Below are positions 11,801-24,118 of a DNA stretch of 64,000 nt, in pieces. The stretch is from contig NC_133658.1 in NCBI RefSeq assembly GCF_037893015.1, forward strand, positions 173,309,579 to 173,373,578, written 5' to 3'. The notes under the pieces were generated by a model. The model worked only from the letters and a program-made list of their open reading frames with translations. It was not told where the DNA came from and searched no databases. Position 1 is the first letter of the stretch, and the number at the start of each line of letters is the position of its first letter. Position numbers and translations under genes: made by a program. The stretch is from Macrotis lagotis (lineage: Eukaryota > Chordata > Mammalia > Peramelemorphia > Peramelidae).

Positions 11801-12215
11801 AGCCTCAAAGTCAGGAAGACTGGGGTTCAAGTACCACCTCTGACCCCTAATGACCATGTGACCCCCACAAGTCACTTTATGGTCCCAGTGTTCTAGATAA
11901 TTATTCACGTTTATAAGAAGGTACTACACTGTTAGAAGAACTTTCATCACCTAGGAAGGAATTTATTTGATGTACCAATAAAACTGCAGTGCCCATTCCT
12001 GTTCCTAATTCCAATTCTCCAAAAATTCTCACCTTTTATTTCCCTACTGCTATCATTCACTCAATTAATCATACTGGAAAACTTAGTATCTTCTTTGACT
12101 TATTAGTGGCAATTAGGTGGCACATCTAGGACTGAACATAGGAAGAACTGAGCTCAAATTCAGCCTCAGATATCTGCTAGTATGACTAGGTAAATCACTT
12201 AACCTCCTGTAAAAG
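11800..12215 (+). mobile_element. Two decayed SINE fragments
   Basis: 11800-11880 and 12105-12215 both carry core motifs (gtcaggaagactggggttcaa; gagctcaaattcagcctcaga) of tRNA/core SINEs of MIR/MAR1 type. The 220 bp between them is unassigned. Confidence 0.5.
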
Positions 12216-12348
12216 TGGTCATGTCCTAAAATATGCTTCTTTGAATTTTGTCCATCACTTCTGTGTTAGGAGAGAGGTAACATGATTACTCATAATTCAT
12301 CAGAATTCTCAAATCTTTCAAAGTTTTTTTAAAAAATACTGGTACCTA

Positions 12349-12490
12349 GGGGATGGCTAGGTGGCATAGTGGATAAAGCACCAGCCCTGGAGTCAGGAGT
12401 ACCTGGGTTCAAATCCTGTCTCAGACACTTAATAATTACCTAGCTGTGTGGCCTTAGGCAAGCCATTTAACCTCCTTTGCCTTACAAAAA
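12349..12490 (+). mobile_element. tRNA-derived marsupial SINE
   Basis: Full-length plus-strand copy ending in an A tract. The left flank aaaaaatactggtaccta resembles the right flank aaaaatactgctgcctt, an imperfect TSD. Confidence 0.9.
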
Positions 12491-12739
12491 AAAAATACTG
12501 CTGCCTTTATATATGGTTAGAGAAGTCTGAATTTTTTTCATTTTCTTCTATAGGTTGTTTGTAAGTACCTTATTGTAAAATTTGGATTATAGGCTATATT
12601 ATACAATATTATACAGATATTTTATGCCTGAGTCATCTGCTGGCTTTTGTGTATTGCCTGCAGTTTCTGCAAAACGCCCCCCAAATTCCCATTCAATTTT
12701 TTTATGTCAACCTGCAATATATTGAAACCACAGTGGGGA

Positions 12740-12995
12740 AAATTATGATATAAAAGAAATAACTATAAATCATTCTTTTCACTTTACTCTGCATCAGTTA
12801 ATATTACTTAGAAATCTCTGAGTCTCTTTCATTATTTATTTTGGTTCAACAATATTCCATTATATTCACATATCACTATTTTTGACAAATATTTATTGAA
12901 CATCTAATATGAAAAAAGGCAAAAACACAATCCCTACCATCAAAGAACTCATAGTCCAAAAGGGAAATAAACATGTAAACTATGTACAAAGTAGA
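12740..12995. mobile_element. Antisense L1 scrap then L2-like 3' fragment
   Basis: 12760-12870 contains the 'cttttcactttactctgcatcagtt' stretch seen in antisense marsupial L1; it recurs at 19655-19700. 12885-12995 (acaaatatttattgaacatc...ccctaccatcaaagaactca) reads like an L2-family plus-strand fragment. Confidence 0.45.
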
Positions 12996-12997
12996 TT

Positions 12998-13103
12998 GGA
13001 GAAAAGAAAACAAGCCTTTATTAAGCAACTACTATGTTAATGCTATGCTAAATCCTTTAGAAACATTACCTCCTTTAATCCTCATAACAATTCTGTGAGG
13101 CAG
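12998..13103 (-). mobile_element. MIR/THER1-type SINE, left half, split by the ERV
   Basis: 'taatcctcataacaattctgtgagg' is the interior of an antisense MIR/THER1 SINE. It stops at the LTR-element edge and resumes at 17246. Confidence 0.7.
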
Positions 13104-13227
13104 TGTAGCCACTGGCTACTGGAGTTCCATTCTGCCTATGAGGAATCATTATTTAGACTAGGGAAAGCAAGGGTAGAAAGAAAACAAAATTTATTTAAAA
13201 AGTAAGTTACAAGACATAGGAAGGGCT

Positions 13228-13229
<2 letters not shown>

Positions 13230-13298
<69 letters not shown>
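13230..13298 (+). repeat. (GA)n microsatellite
   Basis: About 34 near-perfect GA units within the left LTR. Confidence 0.95.
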
Positions 13299-13305
<7 letters not shown>

Positions 13306-15727
13306 GCAGCATTGGCTGGGCCACAGGTCAGAGAATACTGCAGTCCTGAGCCAGGGTCCAACCCAGGTTTTTATGTCTCGCCTCTCATCCAGAGAGCAAA
13401 AGGTGAACTCCCTTCCCCTATACTGGACCCAGAATTAGGTAGAGGGTAAAGCCTAAGGAGATTAGGATATAAATTTTACATTAAACAATGAATCAATGGT
13501 ACATCAAGAATGGGGAGATCTCCACTCAATTTGATCAGCCTTTAAGATTGCAAATTTGTTTCTGTTACAATCATAATTCTCTTCTTCTGGTCAATTTACA
13601 ACTCCATCCAATTTTCTTTGCTACATTCACAATTCTCTTCGTCTTTCCCTCAAAATTATTCAGGACCCAGATTCTTCTGGTCCCTTCAGAGTCCATTTGG
13701 AGATGAATGTATTACAGTGAGGGCTTCATTGAGACAGGGTCCAGAGAATGATTGGCTGGCACAGCTGGTTGGCATCCTGCAGAGGCTGGTCTTGGAGTTA
13801 TACAGCTAAGAGAAACAAAACTCAAGGGAAAAAAAATTGAACAAGCAAAAACCAGAGATATTGTAACAGAAAAAGCTATTTAACAGAAGTCCAATAATTA
13901 GGAAAAAAACTAGAAAGTCTATAAGGGGCAAGAATTATACTTTATGATCCTAAGCCAGTATAAGACAGATTTGTTGATAAATGCCATATAAGTTGCACAA
14001 GTCCAAAAAGTAATTTGCAACAAAATTTTCTATTTTAGGTTTGGCCATATTTAGAATGAACAAAAATTCTAGTAGAAGAATGGATCTCTCCTTTAAAGCT
14101 GTAAAATATGCCAATAGGCATTAATCCTGATCTACTGGCTCACACTCATACTTAATTATGATGCACCTGGAATGTTCATGGCAATTTGCTATTACAGAGC
14201 AGAGAGGGACATGAGGACATGTTCCCTTACGAAGTCATACAGACAATATTTTTCAATGAGCCAGGTGAAGGGACTTTTAAGAGAATCCTACCCCAGTTGA
14301 GGCTAGAGTGGTTCTTTCAAAGGTAACTTACCCCATCTGCAGCATTTAACATCAAATCCATAGGGCTAATGGCTTCATTGGCTTATTGTCTTTCTATTTT
14401 AACATACCTGATGTCAGTCAGATCCATTATCAATACATTGTAATATACCAATTACCTATAACCACAGCTTCAGGTGGCTTGAGCACTAAGGAGAACCAAG
14501 AGTGTAGTGTGCCAGGCTGTAACTTCTTATAAGAGATCTGGGGGAAAAAAATCATAATTCACTTGTTGCTCATGTACCTAAGGACAGTGCTGAAAATGAA
14601 GTACAATAAACAGATTTTGAGATGTAAAAACACAATAATCCTATTTCATATTTTGTAATAAAATGTTCAAAGTAACTAAACATCTCCTTCTGGCTAGGAG
14701 ATTGCCATCATCTCCATACTTCTCACATAACAACTGGCTAGAGATTGCCACAGAAAAATTTCACATCATCATCATTATTTTATCTTTCTCCTGTTACTTA
14801 GGTGCTTTTCCTTCAAAGCAAGTAGCCACAGTTTAGTACCAGTTTACATCTATGCTAGAAACTTCTATACATAAACTTTTAATAACTAGCCATCTTCAAA
14901 AATACAAATTATTACTTTCAGAATTCTTTAAAACCATTAGAATATCTTAGGTAACTTTAAATTTTTAACATGTTATTGATTCCACTGCAATTAAACAATA
15001 GTAAGAATAACCAGGCATTCAAGTCAATTAACAACATGAGTTATTATGCATGAATCCACAGATTTATCCCAGAAGGGAGTCATAATTTGTGCTATTTCCC
15101 TTACCACCCCTTCAAAGCAATCACATGTTAATTCCAGGGTTTAGCATTACAGTATTCAAATAGCTTACATGTTCACAAGAGAACCAAACACTGTTATTAT
15201 AATTTCTTTGAAGTTATATTCCCTTCCATAAACATGTGATGATAGATAATGAAACAAAGATTACAAACTTTCTTCCATTATCAACAAGACCACAAATCAG
15301 ATTACAAAATTTAGTACAATATTTCAATATTACAAAAGAAATCAGTAAATTATATATGATTCAATATTCTCAAACTCCTTGATATACAATTTATTCCAAT
15401 TACATTTTCCTTCTTAATAACACATATAAATTCTCAAAACTTGCTACAAAACTTTCAGAGATGACTAAATTACTCTCATTTAGCTCTCAGTTTCTTTTTA
15501 AACACAAGATGGTGACCTTTTCCTAAGAAAGACCTTTCTGCCTTCTTTTCAAAGTCTCTTGAGGGCAGAGAGTCTGCATTTACTAATCCTGAAAGTCTCA
15601 ATTAACCTAAACTGAATTCAGCCATTAACCAATATTAGGTTAACAAAAACTTAGTTCATCTCTAAAATAATTTTAAACTTTAGTGGATAGTCTCAGATGC
15701 CTACTTCATTAATTAATTAATTACTTT

Positions 15728-15729
<2 letters not shown>

Positions 15730-15767
<38 letters not shown>

Positions 15768-15915
15768 AGTTTAGACATAGACAAAACTCTTTTGTATCAA
15801 ATTTACTAAGGTGAGATTGATACCCCGGCCAGTACCAGATTTCAGTTTATAGAAACATTTTCCCACCTTTCCAGGCCAGTAGAGAGATGTGCAAATGTCC
15901 CAATGATGTTTAAAT

Positions 15916-15946
<31 letters not shown>

Positions 15947-16055
15947 TATATATAATTTTTTTGAATGTACCAATTAAGACTAGTCAGAAAATAATTTTAG
16001 AACCAATCAGAATTTCTTGAGGAATCACACACACACACACACACACACACACGTG

Positions 16056-16097
<42 letters not shown>
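15730..16097 (+). repeat. CA/TA microsatellite cluster
   Basis: Perfect CA at 15730-15767, mixed CA/TA at 15915-15955, then CA (16026-16052) running into TA (16055-16097). All lie inside the LTR element interior. Confidence 0.95.
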
Positions 16098-16100
<3 letters not shown>

Positions 16101-17245
16101 ATCTTGAAATAGCCAATCAATAGTTAAAATTGAATGCATTCTTAAGTAACTTTACACAGTTCAAATACAGTTACCCTATTAAAGAAATATTAGTTATTAG
16201 CACAGGTTTAGTTAAAAAGATGAAATCTGAATTTCCTAGTCCCAACAAACTTCTCTTCTCCCTTTTTTCTTTAACTAATTGACCACAAGCTTCTCAATCT
16301 GCCCATTTCCCTTTTCCCCTCCCAAGGGTGAGACTTTCTCAGCTCAGTTGATGTCTTTATCGAATGGGGCTTGGAATTGAAAACATGGCTGTTGCCCACC
16401 CCCCCACCAAACCAGGAAGAAGGCATGGGGGTCCCCTGTTTTCTAAAACAAGCAAAGCATGCATTACATCTAAGACACAGGTTTGAGTTTTGAAGTTCCC
16501 AAAAGGAGGATTTCTGTTCTCCCTCCCTACCTCCCTCTGTAGAGGGTGGGAGCAGCAGAAAATGAGAGAATTTCAAAGAGAGAGAAAGAGAGTAGTACCA
16601 CTCAAAGATAATTTCCAGGAGCTCAGGTATTTTGCTTTTTTCAAATCTAATTCCTTCCAAGGGGCAAGCACACAGCTGGAGGAGGAGTATTGGTACCAAG
16701 TCCCCCCCCCCCCATTTTAATTCTCCATCAATTTACAGGTAGGCAAACATGTCAATTGAACATACTCCAAATGTCCTTCATTAACAACTCTCACCCACAG
16801 TGGGGTATAAACCAAACACACCTCAGAACTACCTTTTCTCTGATCAGTCTGAAAACAGCACAGGCCCACACCAGGGCTACTGTGAAATACCACATGGGAT
16901 CAGTTTGCCTGACTCATTACAAAACGCAACCTTTTTTTTTCCATTTTCCATCAAAAGGGACACAGAAGGAGGGCTAGAGGTTCAATAATTTTCCTACTTT
17001 TCAAAAAATCTAGGATCTAAAAAAAGGTTTTGATTAGGTAGAGGTAAAGCCTAAGGAGATCAGGATATAAATTTTTACATTAAACAATGAATTAATGCTC
17101 CATCAAGAATGGGGATATCTTGAGCAGCCTTTAAGATCACAAATTGTTTCTTTTACAATCATAATTCTCTACTTCTAGTCAATTTATATTTCCACCCAAT
17201 TTTCTTTGTTACATTCACAATTCTCTTCATCTTTCCCCTGTATCA

Positions 17246-17410
17246 GTTACTGCCATTATTATCTCCATTTTATAAATAAGGAAACTGAGGAAAGCCAAGG
17301 TTAAATGATTTGTCCAGAGTCAAATATCTACTAAAAATCAGAAACTAGATTCAAACTCAGAACTTCCTGACACTAGGCCCAGTATTCTATCTATTCGCTG
17401 TACTACCTAG
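17246..17410 (-). mobile_element. MIR/THER1-type SINE, right half
   Basis: It continues the interrupted SINE: 'ccattttataaataaggaaactgagg' through 'ttcaaactcagaacttcctgacac' to 'tactacct'. Joined with 12998-13103 it gives one near-complete ancient SINE. Confidence 0.7.
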
Positions 17411-17925
17411 ATTGAAGATAATCTTGAAAAACAGAAGTGGGCTCTGAGTATTTCAAATAACACTTCTGCTGTGGTTTTCCAAGAGTTTCTTTTGCACTAA
17501 GTTTAAATCACTGAATCTTGGAAATAGAAGAATCCTTAGTTAAAGTTTCTCAGACCTGGAAAGTACTTCAGTAGTCAGCTAGGCCAGCCTATATCTGAAC
17601 AAAAATTTCCCTCTATAAAGAACTCAATAAGTCTTTGCTTGAATACCTTCAATGAGGGTGAACCCATTTTTGAGTAGTTTTAATTGTTAAGCATTACTTT
17701 ACATTGAGCCTAAATTAGTTTCTTTGTAATTCCCACACATTGCTTTTTTCTCCAAATTGAACATTTTTATTGATTTTAATCCATATATAGCATGACCTTG
17801 AGAATATTCATCATCCTAGCTCTTAAGAGAGACAGACAGAAAGACAGAGTGACAGAGAGAGACAATACCTTTGTGCTTCTAGCAGACCATTTGGTTTAGG
17901 CAAAGATATGAGTGCTTTGCCATTT
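17411..17925. other. Unassigned AT-rich sequence
   Basis: A GACAGA-rich simple stretch lies at 17826-17863; otherwise nothing is recognised. Confidence 0.5.
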
Positions 17926-18325
17926 CCTTCTCCAAGTCATTTTACCTAATAGAAAAGTGAGGAAATAGGGTTAAGTGATTTGCCCAAGGTCATATAGCTA
18001 GTAAATATCTGAGACTAGATCTGAACTCAGGAAAATGAGTCTTCTGATTCCAGTCCCAGAATTTTCTCCACTATAAGATTTACCTGCTCTGATTGAATCT
18101 AGAAGGAAGGAAATAGGTAGTTATTATGTGCCTTTTGAATGCCAGATATGTGTTAAGTGCTTTCCAAATATTATTTCATTTGGTCCTCAGAATATGTGAG
18201 ATAGGTTCTATTATTATACCCAGTTTCTATTGAGGAAACTTAGGAAGATAGCAGTTTAGTAGTTTGACCTGGGCCATCATAGCTAGTGTCTAACAGATTT
18301 CAATTCTGGTTTTTCTGCACCACCT
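17926..18325 (-). mobile_element. Two antisense MIR/THER1 SINE relics
   Basis: 17930-18085 (gaggaaatagggttaagtga, gctagtaaatatctgagac) and 18100-18325 (ttattatgtgccttttgaat, ttgaggaaacttaggaag) carry the MIR core and flank motifs. Confidence 0.6.
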
Positions 18326-19945
18326 ACCTGAACCCCCTGAACTTGGGGTCCTGAAAATAAGAACTTATGTATTTGTAGTTGAGAAAGGTAATATTACTAT
18401 TGGTCCCTTCAACAAACATTTTTTTCTTCTGTGAACAGAACCCTAAGCTTGTCTAAGGCAGTGACATTGTGTCTAAGGTAGTATTCTGTGTTTAGGACAC
18501 TATGCTTTTATAAAGGAATCTGTTCACTTGTATAAGACAGAAATCTGCTTGCAATAAAAAAAATTAGTTGCTGGGTTAAGTTTGTCCTATCAGTTTACTT
18601 GTCTGGGAATAAATCTGGTGAGATTTCTAAGAAAAGCAGTTACTGAAGTCTGCTTCAGAGTTCTGAGATAGTAGTTGTTCATTTATAACAAGTTGCAGAG
18701 CACAGTATGCCTGAGGACTTTGCATATAAAGAGCTGGAGAATTTTTAGGTTAATATCCAGGGAAATATGGACATCAAAATCGTTCTGTGATTACAGCACA
18801 AATATAATTGATCCGGTCATTGACGGAAGATAACAATTTGATGACCAATCATAAATATCAGAATCCAGAGTATAAAACCAGAAAAGTATAACAGAAAAAA
18901 AGGGGGAGAGATGGAGACAGAGAGAGACAGAGAGGAGAGGAAAAAAAAAAGAGACAGAGACACAGAGGCAGAGAAAGAAACAAAAGGAAAATAGAGATTT
19001 AGAACTTTGTTAAAAGGAGACTGCAATTTTCTCTTTTCTGTCATAGTTTCCTGGGCTAATCAGGTACATAATGAAAGTCTATAGTGCTTTCTTTTGTCAC
19101 CTGAATCTGAAAGGAAGATAGAACAGAGGCAATTTATTATGTTTTCTATATGACTTACTATAGAAAAGAAAAAGATTGAAGAGTAGAGAGAATATTTTCT
19201 TCTCTATTTTGATTTTCTGCCAAGAAGAGGAAGAGAAGACAAAGATACTTTTCTGTATTGTCACCTGGTGTTCCTGGGAGCTGGAGGAGAATAATACTGC
19301 AAAGGAACAGGATTAGAGGGGCTTTTTGTCATCTTTTTCATCAACTTTTCCTAAAAGAATAATTACTTCAACTGAAGGCATTATCTTAGTTTGAAGCTGG
19401 AAGTTTGAAGCTGGAAGCAATACTAGTTACTCTTAAGGAAATAAATCTAAATGAACAGCAAAACATCTTGGAAGCAGAGAATCAGAAAAGTTACCAGCAA
19501 ACTAACTAGTTTTAATGTGGTTCAGCTAAGCTTAGTTTTGAAAGCATCTGTTCAATACAGAAACTGTGCTCAAGGTATTTTTTATGGATAGTTCCTGAGA
19601 GAGAGGATGACACCAAACTTGATAGATCCAGATATAGAAGGAATAACTGCAAATCATTCTTTTCACTTCACTCTGCATCAGTTAGTATTACCTAAATACC
19701 TAATACCCCTAAATAAATGGGTTTTCCTTATTCACATGCTTCCCTGTTTTTTTAGGTTTCTAAATGTGTATTCCACTCTTTTCTACTGATCTGAGTGTAA
19801 GTCTGGTTTGTGAGTGGAATGTTATACACTTTTTCTTCCTGTATGTTCCTTATAGGAGCACCTGTGATTGCTTTCATTTTATTAAGTAAATGATTATTAA
19901 GCATTGGTAGTTTAATATATTATTATGAATAATTTGGTTTGTATA

Positions 19946-19994
<49 letters not shown>

Positions 19995-20224
19995 GGAAAC
20001 ACACCAGTTGGAGTTCAAGACTTTTAGTAGGGAGTAAGGAGAGCACATTTCTCACAATGACTCTTGTAGAGTGTAAGTGTAGTTTCCTAGACAGCTTTCT
20101 CTGGGAACTCAGACCTGCTATGTGAGGGAAGAAGGGGGTAAGTGAAATAGTCCAGAGCGACTAAGGGTATACATATCTGGCACAGGAATTATATTAGCCA
20201 GATGGGGAGATGCAAAATTTAGAT
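18326..20224. other. Mostly unassigned, with simple repeats
   Basis: It contains a purine-rich simple stretch (18890-18992), a short antisense L1 scrap (19645-19705) like that at 12760, and a TA/GTA microsatellite (19941-19994). No gene is recognised; short frames over the purine stretch are low-complexity. Confidence 0.5.
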
Positions 20225-20400
20225 ATAGGAAGGTTAGAGATGTGATGGTATACTGGAAAGAATTCTTGCTTTTGGAATCAAAAGAGGTTGGAATTTTGAC
20301 TCTTCCACTTACCAGTGGGCAAATGACTTCATCTTTTAGGGTCTCAGCATCCTCATTTGTAAAAATGAAGAAAGGTTAAACTAGATCAAGAATTCTTAAC
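20225..20400 (+). mobile_element. MIR-type SINE relic
   Basis: 'gaaagaattcttgcttttgg ... gggcaaatgacttcat' followed by 'cctcatttgtaaaaatga' matches MIR organisation. Confidence 0.55.
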
Positions 20401-20904
20401 CTGGTGTCCTGAATTTTTAAATTTTTTTTTGCTATTTCTACAAGGTGGACTTCCATTGTTTATTTTAGGGAATTAAAAACATTGAAACTGTCCATAACCT
20501 TTACCAGACGGACATAGTCAAAAAAAGTTAAGATCTCTTTTAGCGATAAATCTCCATGGTCTTTTTCAACTCCAAAACTTAAGTGGGAGTGGAAGGTGTG
20601 GAGGAAGTTATGACATTCAAATTACCTCAATACACAAGCATAGGGAATTGGGGCAAGGAGATCATTGTAAACAAAGGGGATCAGGCAAGGCTTCATGGAG
20701 GTAGTCATATTTGAACTTTGGCTTCACAAACTGGAAGATGGAAAGATGAACACACCAGAGAAAGAAAACAGAAGAAAAGTGTGCGTGTGTGTGTGTGTCC
20801 TCTAAAAGTGTTTTTTTTTTCCCCACAGATATTTTCCAGCCCCAGAGAAGCACAGCTTTTATTTTGAAGTTTGAATAGCACAGGCATTCATTTCCCCTGG
20901 GAGT

Positions 20905-21275
20905 GAGTAGCAACAAACGCCTCCGCCCAGTAATAAAGACCAAACAGCTGTTTGGGGCAGAGCTCCGAACAGGTGGACCGGCCCTGGCCAGGTGGGGAAG
21001 AGGCCGGCCCGCGGGGCGGGGTTCGGCTGAAGCTGAGTCACCAAGGAGGCGCCTAGGAAACTCGGCACTTTCCCTGGGGCCTGCGCGGGATTTGTCCCCC
21101 GGCAGCTCCCATAAAAGACGGCCGAGAAGCTGGAGGCGGTGGCTAGATGAAAGGCGGTCTCCTTCAGCTCCGCGGAAACCTGCCTCCGGGCTACCGAGCA
21201 TGCCCAGTTGGGCTGACGCCGCCTGACTGGGCCGCTCCAGCTGTATTTTTTCCAGGTTTTCGGAGTAGCCGGCAA
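20905..21275. promoter_or_regulatory. Second CpG-rich block, candidate orphan promoter or enhancer
   Basis: About 370 bp of high GC with roughly 25 CpGs stands out from AT-rich surroundings. It contains a perfect 14-bp palindrome around an E-box (caaacagctgtttg, 20941-20954), a GC box (21013-21021), a TGAGTCA AP-1/MAF-type site (21034-21040), a TATA-like ATAAAAG (21111-21117) and the inverted copy of the KIF16B-promoter motif (21193-21208). No known exon or conserved protein is visible; long frames on both strands look like GC-composition artefacts. It could be an alternative KIF16B promoter, a divergent non-coding RNA promoter or an enhancer, about 4 kb upstream of KIF16B exon 1. Confidence 0.55.
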
Positions 21276-22590
21276 AGCTTTACTTGGGTTTCCCCCCCCC
21301 CCACCCGAGATCAAGGATGAGGATTGCGGGAGAATTTGGAAAACTTGGGAAAAAATGGCTATAACTCATCAATAAGCATTAGTTGATAGAAGTCTGGATC
21401 TTTTAAGAGGAGAGAGACACTCTTGGGGGGGAAGGAGGAGCAGGTGCAAATGGGCATTACTGATCAATTCTTAGGAGTCCAGTCTTGTGGGAGGCAGTCT
21501 TGAGGCTAAAAGACGGTGGTGGTCCTGACCCCTCAAGGAGTTTACAGTATAATGGAGGAGGGGTGGGAAAATGTGGAACTCAAAAGATGAACGTTGAAAA
21601 CTATCTTTTCATGTAATTGAAAAAATAAACTAAAATGACATAAAAAAAAGATTTTGGTCTCCCACTTCATCTGTCCTGACCTACAGATCTTGCCATTGGA
21701 CCTGGGATGGCTCCAGAGGATAAAATGAGGATGGTGACTTTGCAGTCTTCCCTCACTTAAATCTAATTCCCTTGCAAGTCATGACCTCACCTTCCTGATG
21801 TCAAGGCTCACTTTTAAGATGGAAGATAAACTACAAACTAACATATTTAGATTTTGGTGATTTAATTAAAGTAAACTAGAGAGAAAAATGGATTTATAGA
21901 GACTGACATCTGATAGAACATTATTCTCTTTTCCCAATCCTCTCTGCTATTATTAGAGGGTACAAATACCCCTGATTTACTGGAAAGGGCAGACTTATCA
22001 TGCTGCCTACCAGATATGAAACTCAATTGCCCATGTTATATATTCAAAAGGGTTATTTTGGCATAACAAATATTGACTATGAGATGACATTGTGTGTGAA
22101 AATTCTGGTGAAGTCCTCCCAGGGTTAAAACACTTTTTGGTCAAGAAAACCCTGCATTCCAAAGGAGTCTCAGAGCTACCTGCTTTATGATTAGACTGTT
22201 TTTGCAAACTGGGAGGACAGTCTAACCATAGACATTACTTCATTAACATAGGTTCCCAAGTTACATCACCATCTGGTGGGAAAAATATTTTGAAAACATT
22301 TCATTCTTTTCTGTCTGTAGCTGGGGTAGATTTTCCATGAATAAGATTGTGCTTTTGGAGACTCAGTGTTAAAGGAGAAGGTGGTTAGGACCTATATAAC
22401 CTTGCTTGACTGTCCTTTGGGTGTAGCATTTTGGTGCAAGAGATTTGGAGTTTGCCCTTTTCTCAAGAAAATCAATTGAAGTTTCATTTTGCTCAGGCCC
22501 AGTCTCTGAAGATTTTATTTAGTATATTTTTATCCCAAACAAGATGATATCATAGGATTTAGGTCCAAAGGTACCAAATATAGAAATTAG
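21276..22590. other. Ancient repeat fragments and unassigned sequence
   Basis: 21400-21600 has L2-like 3' text (cctcaaggagtttacagtat). 21660-21830 is a MAR1-like SINE 3' region (ccattggacctgggatggct, tgatgtcaaggctc) without its tRNA head. 21840-22590 shows nothing recognisable. Confidence 0.5.
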
Positions 22591-22770
22591 TTTGACCTCA
22601 TGTTATATATTAAATTCAATTCAATAAACATGATTCTTATAATAAACAATTCAATACACCTACTCATGTTAAGTACTGAGCACACAATTGATAAGAAGAT
22701 AGTCACTGCTCTCAGGGAGCTTAAAATTTAATGGAAGAAATCAATGCACAAAAAGAAGCTGGATGGAATG
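22591..22770 (+). mobile_element. L2-like LINE fragment
   Basis: 'gttaagtactgagcacacaa' and 'ctctcagggagcttaaaatt' match the L2-type 3' region. Confidence 0.5.
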
Positions 22771-22774
22771 GAGG

Positions 22775-22918
22775 TTTTTTTTAAATTTTTTTGCAAGGCA
22801 ATGGGGTCAAGTGGTTTGCCCAAGGCCACACCGCTAAATAATTATTAAGTGTCTGAGGCCGGATTTGAACTCAGGTAATCTTGACTCCAAGGCCAGTGCT
22901 CTATCCACTAGCTGCCCC
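22775..22918 (-). mobile_element. tRNA-derived marsupial SINE
   Basis: Minus-strand copy from T-rich tail to GGGGCAGCTAG head, lacking 'tgccac' near the head. A clear TSD is not evident. Confidence 0.85.
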
Positions 22919-24118
22919 TGGAGTAGATTCTTGATGTGTTCTAGACCCACATAGAAGGATTACTCTCAAGAGGGTCAAAGATGTGTGACTGGAGGTGAGG
23001 AAGCCAGTTAAGACCAGATCAGTAATGGGAAATCTGAATGATGTAGAATCATTCTTGTAAGATAAAATGAGAAAATATGGAAATAGGGTTAATAAAGCAT
23101 TTGAAACCTTGTTTGCCTAGGGAGAGCATTGAAAGTGCTCTAAATTATTAGTTACAGATTCTTAACTCTGCTATTTTCAATTTAGTAGCTGTACAAAGAT
23201 GGAGTGAGTTGGAGTCAAATCCTCCAACTTTTTTCAACTTTTCCCATATATGGCTAAAGATGCTCCTAGCACCTACCTCACAGAGTTGCTATGAGGTTTA
23301 AATAAGATACTATGTGTAATACACTTTTCAGAGTGGAAAACCCCAACATCAAGTATCAGTTGGTCAAATCTCTCTGGACTTCAGTCTTCATTTGTAAAAA
23401 GAAGGGATTGAAATAAAGGCCTTCTAGTTATACAGCTAGGTCCTAGAGTTTTGTGTATAGGTCTTTATTGACAAAAGAAAGAAATGAAGAGTGTTTATCA
23501 GTGAAATACAAGTGAAAATCCATTTTTTTACTTACTCTTTGTTTCCTTAAAAATTAACTGACTTTTCAATATTGCCTGAGTTTCTTCACTTTGCTAGTAA
23601 AATAGAAGTGAGAGGCAATATAAAAGTTAATTGTCTGTGAATACCATCTCCTCACCCTGACACAATTGAATCTAGGCCTGGAGGAATATATGAGATCTCA
23701 GGGGTTTTTTGTTCTGTGAAGGAGAAAGACCCCAAATGGGGTCATGATGAGTCAAACCAGCTGAAAATATCTGAATAATAACAATCCATATGGGTCCCTT
23801 CCAACTCCAAAATCAAGGATTCCACATGAGCTTCCTTAACAGCATCAGGGACTACTTGTCAGTGTGCTCCTTCCTGCCTCTGACCCTCTTAATACTTTAG
23901 AGTGTCTGTCCACAGCCCTTTGTACTTTCCTAGGAGTGAGGCTGTTGGTGGAAAAGGGAACCCATAATTCTTAGAATTTCCTTCTGTTAAAAGTGCCTTT
24001 TCCAGATTACTTCTTTAAAAACGACTTCTTTTTCTATAGTTCTATAATAGTTCTCTATAATGTCCTTCACTTTGCTAATAAACTAGAAGTGAGAGCGATT
24101 CCTTTGCAACCTGCTGGT
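22919..24118. other. Unassigned sequence upstream of KIF16B
   Basis: Weak MIR-like text lies at 23200-23340. Otherwise I see no exon or structured element. Confidence 0.45.

Larger units (their letters stand above)
13104..17245 (-). mobile_element. Decayed LTR retroelement (ERV-like) on the minus strand
   Basis: A 4.1-kb insertion splits one MIR/THER1 SINE. About 205-215 bp of direct repeat occurs near both ends (13434-13652 and 17033-17237), as expected of LTRs. The left copy (13104 to about 13662) looks like a complete LTR read on the minus strand, with ATAAAAACC and later AATAAA (complement of tttatt near 13190), TG...CA ends and an internal GA microsatellite. The right copy keeps only its first ~205 bp. 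No gag, pol or env is recognisable in 13663-17032, so it is either heavily decayed or non-autonomous. A 142-codon minus frame at 16271-16699 resembles nothing I know. Confidence 0.6.

Noticed and set aside
13230..13298. CRISPR-like array or tandem gene repeat
   Set aside because: Simple GA dinucleotide repeat; no spacer structure anywhere in the window.
16271..16699. 142-codon minus-strand frame in the LTR element
   Set aside because: No gag/pol/env motif and low-complexity stretches.
20662..21314. Open frames of 107-179 codons in the second CpG-rich block
   Set aside because: Composition-driven, overlapping on both strands, no recognisable domain.
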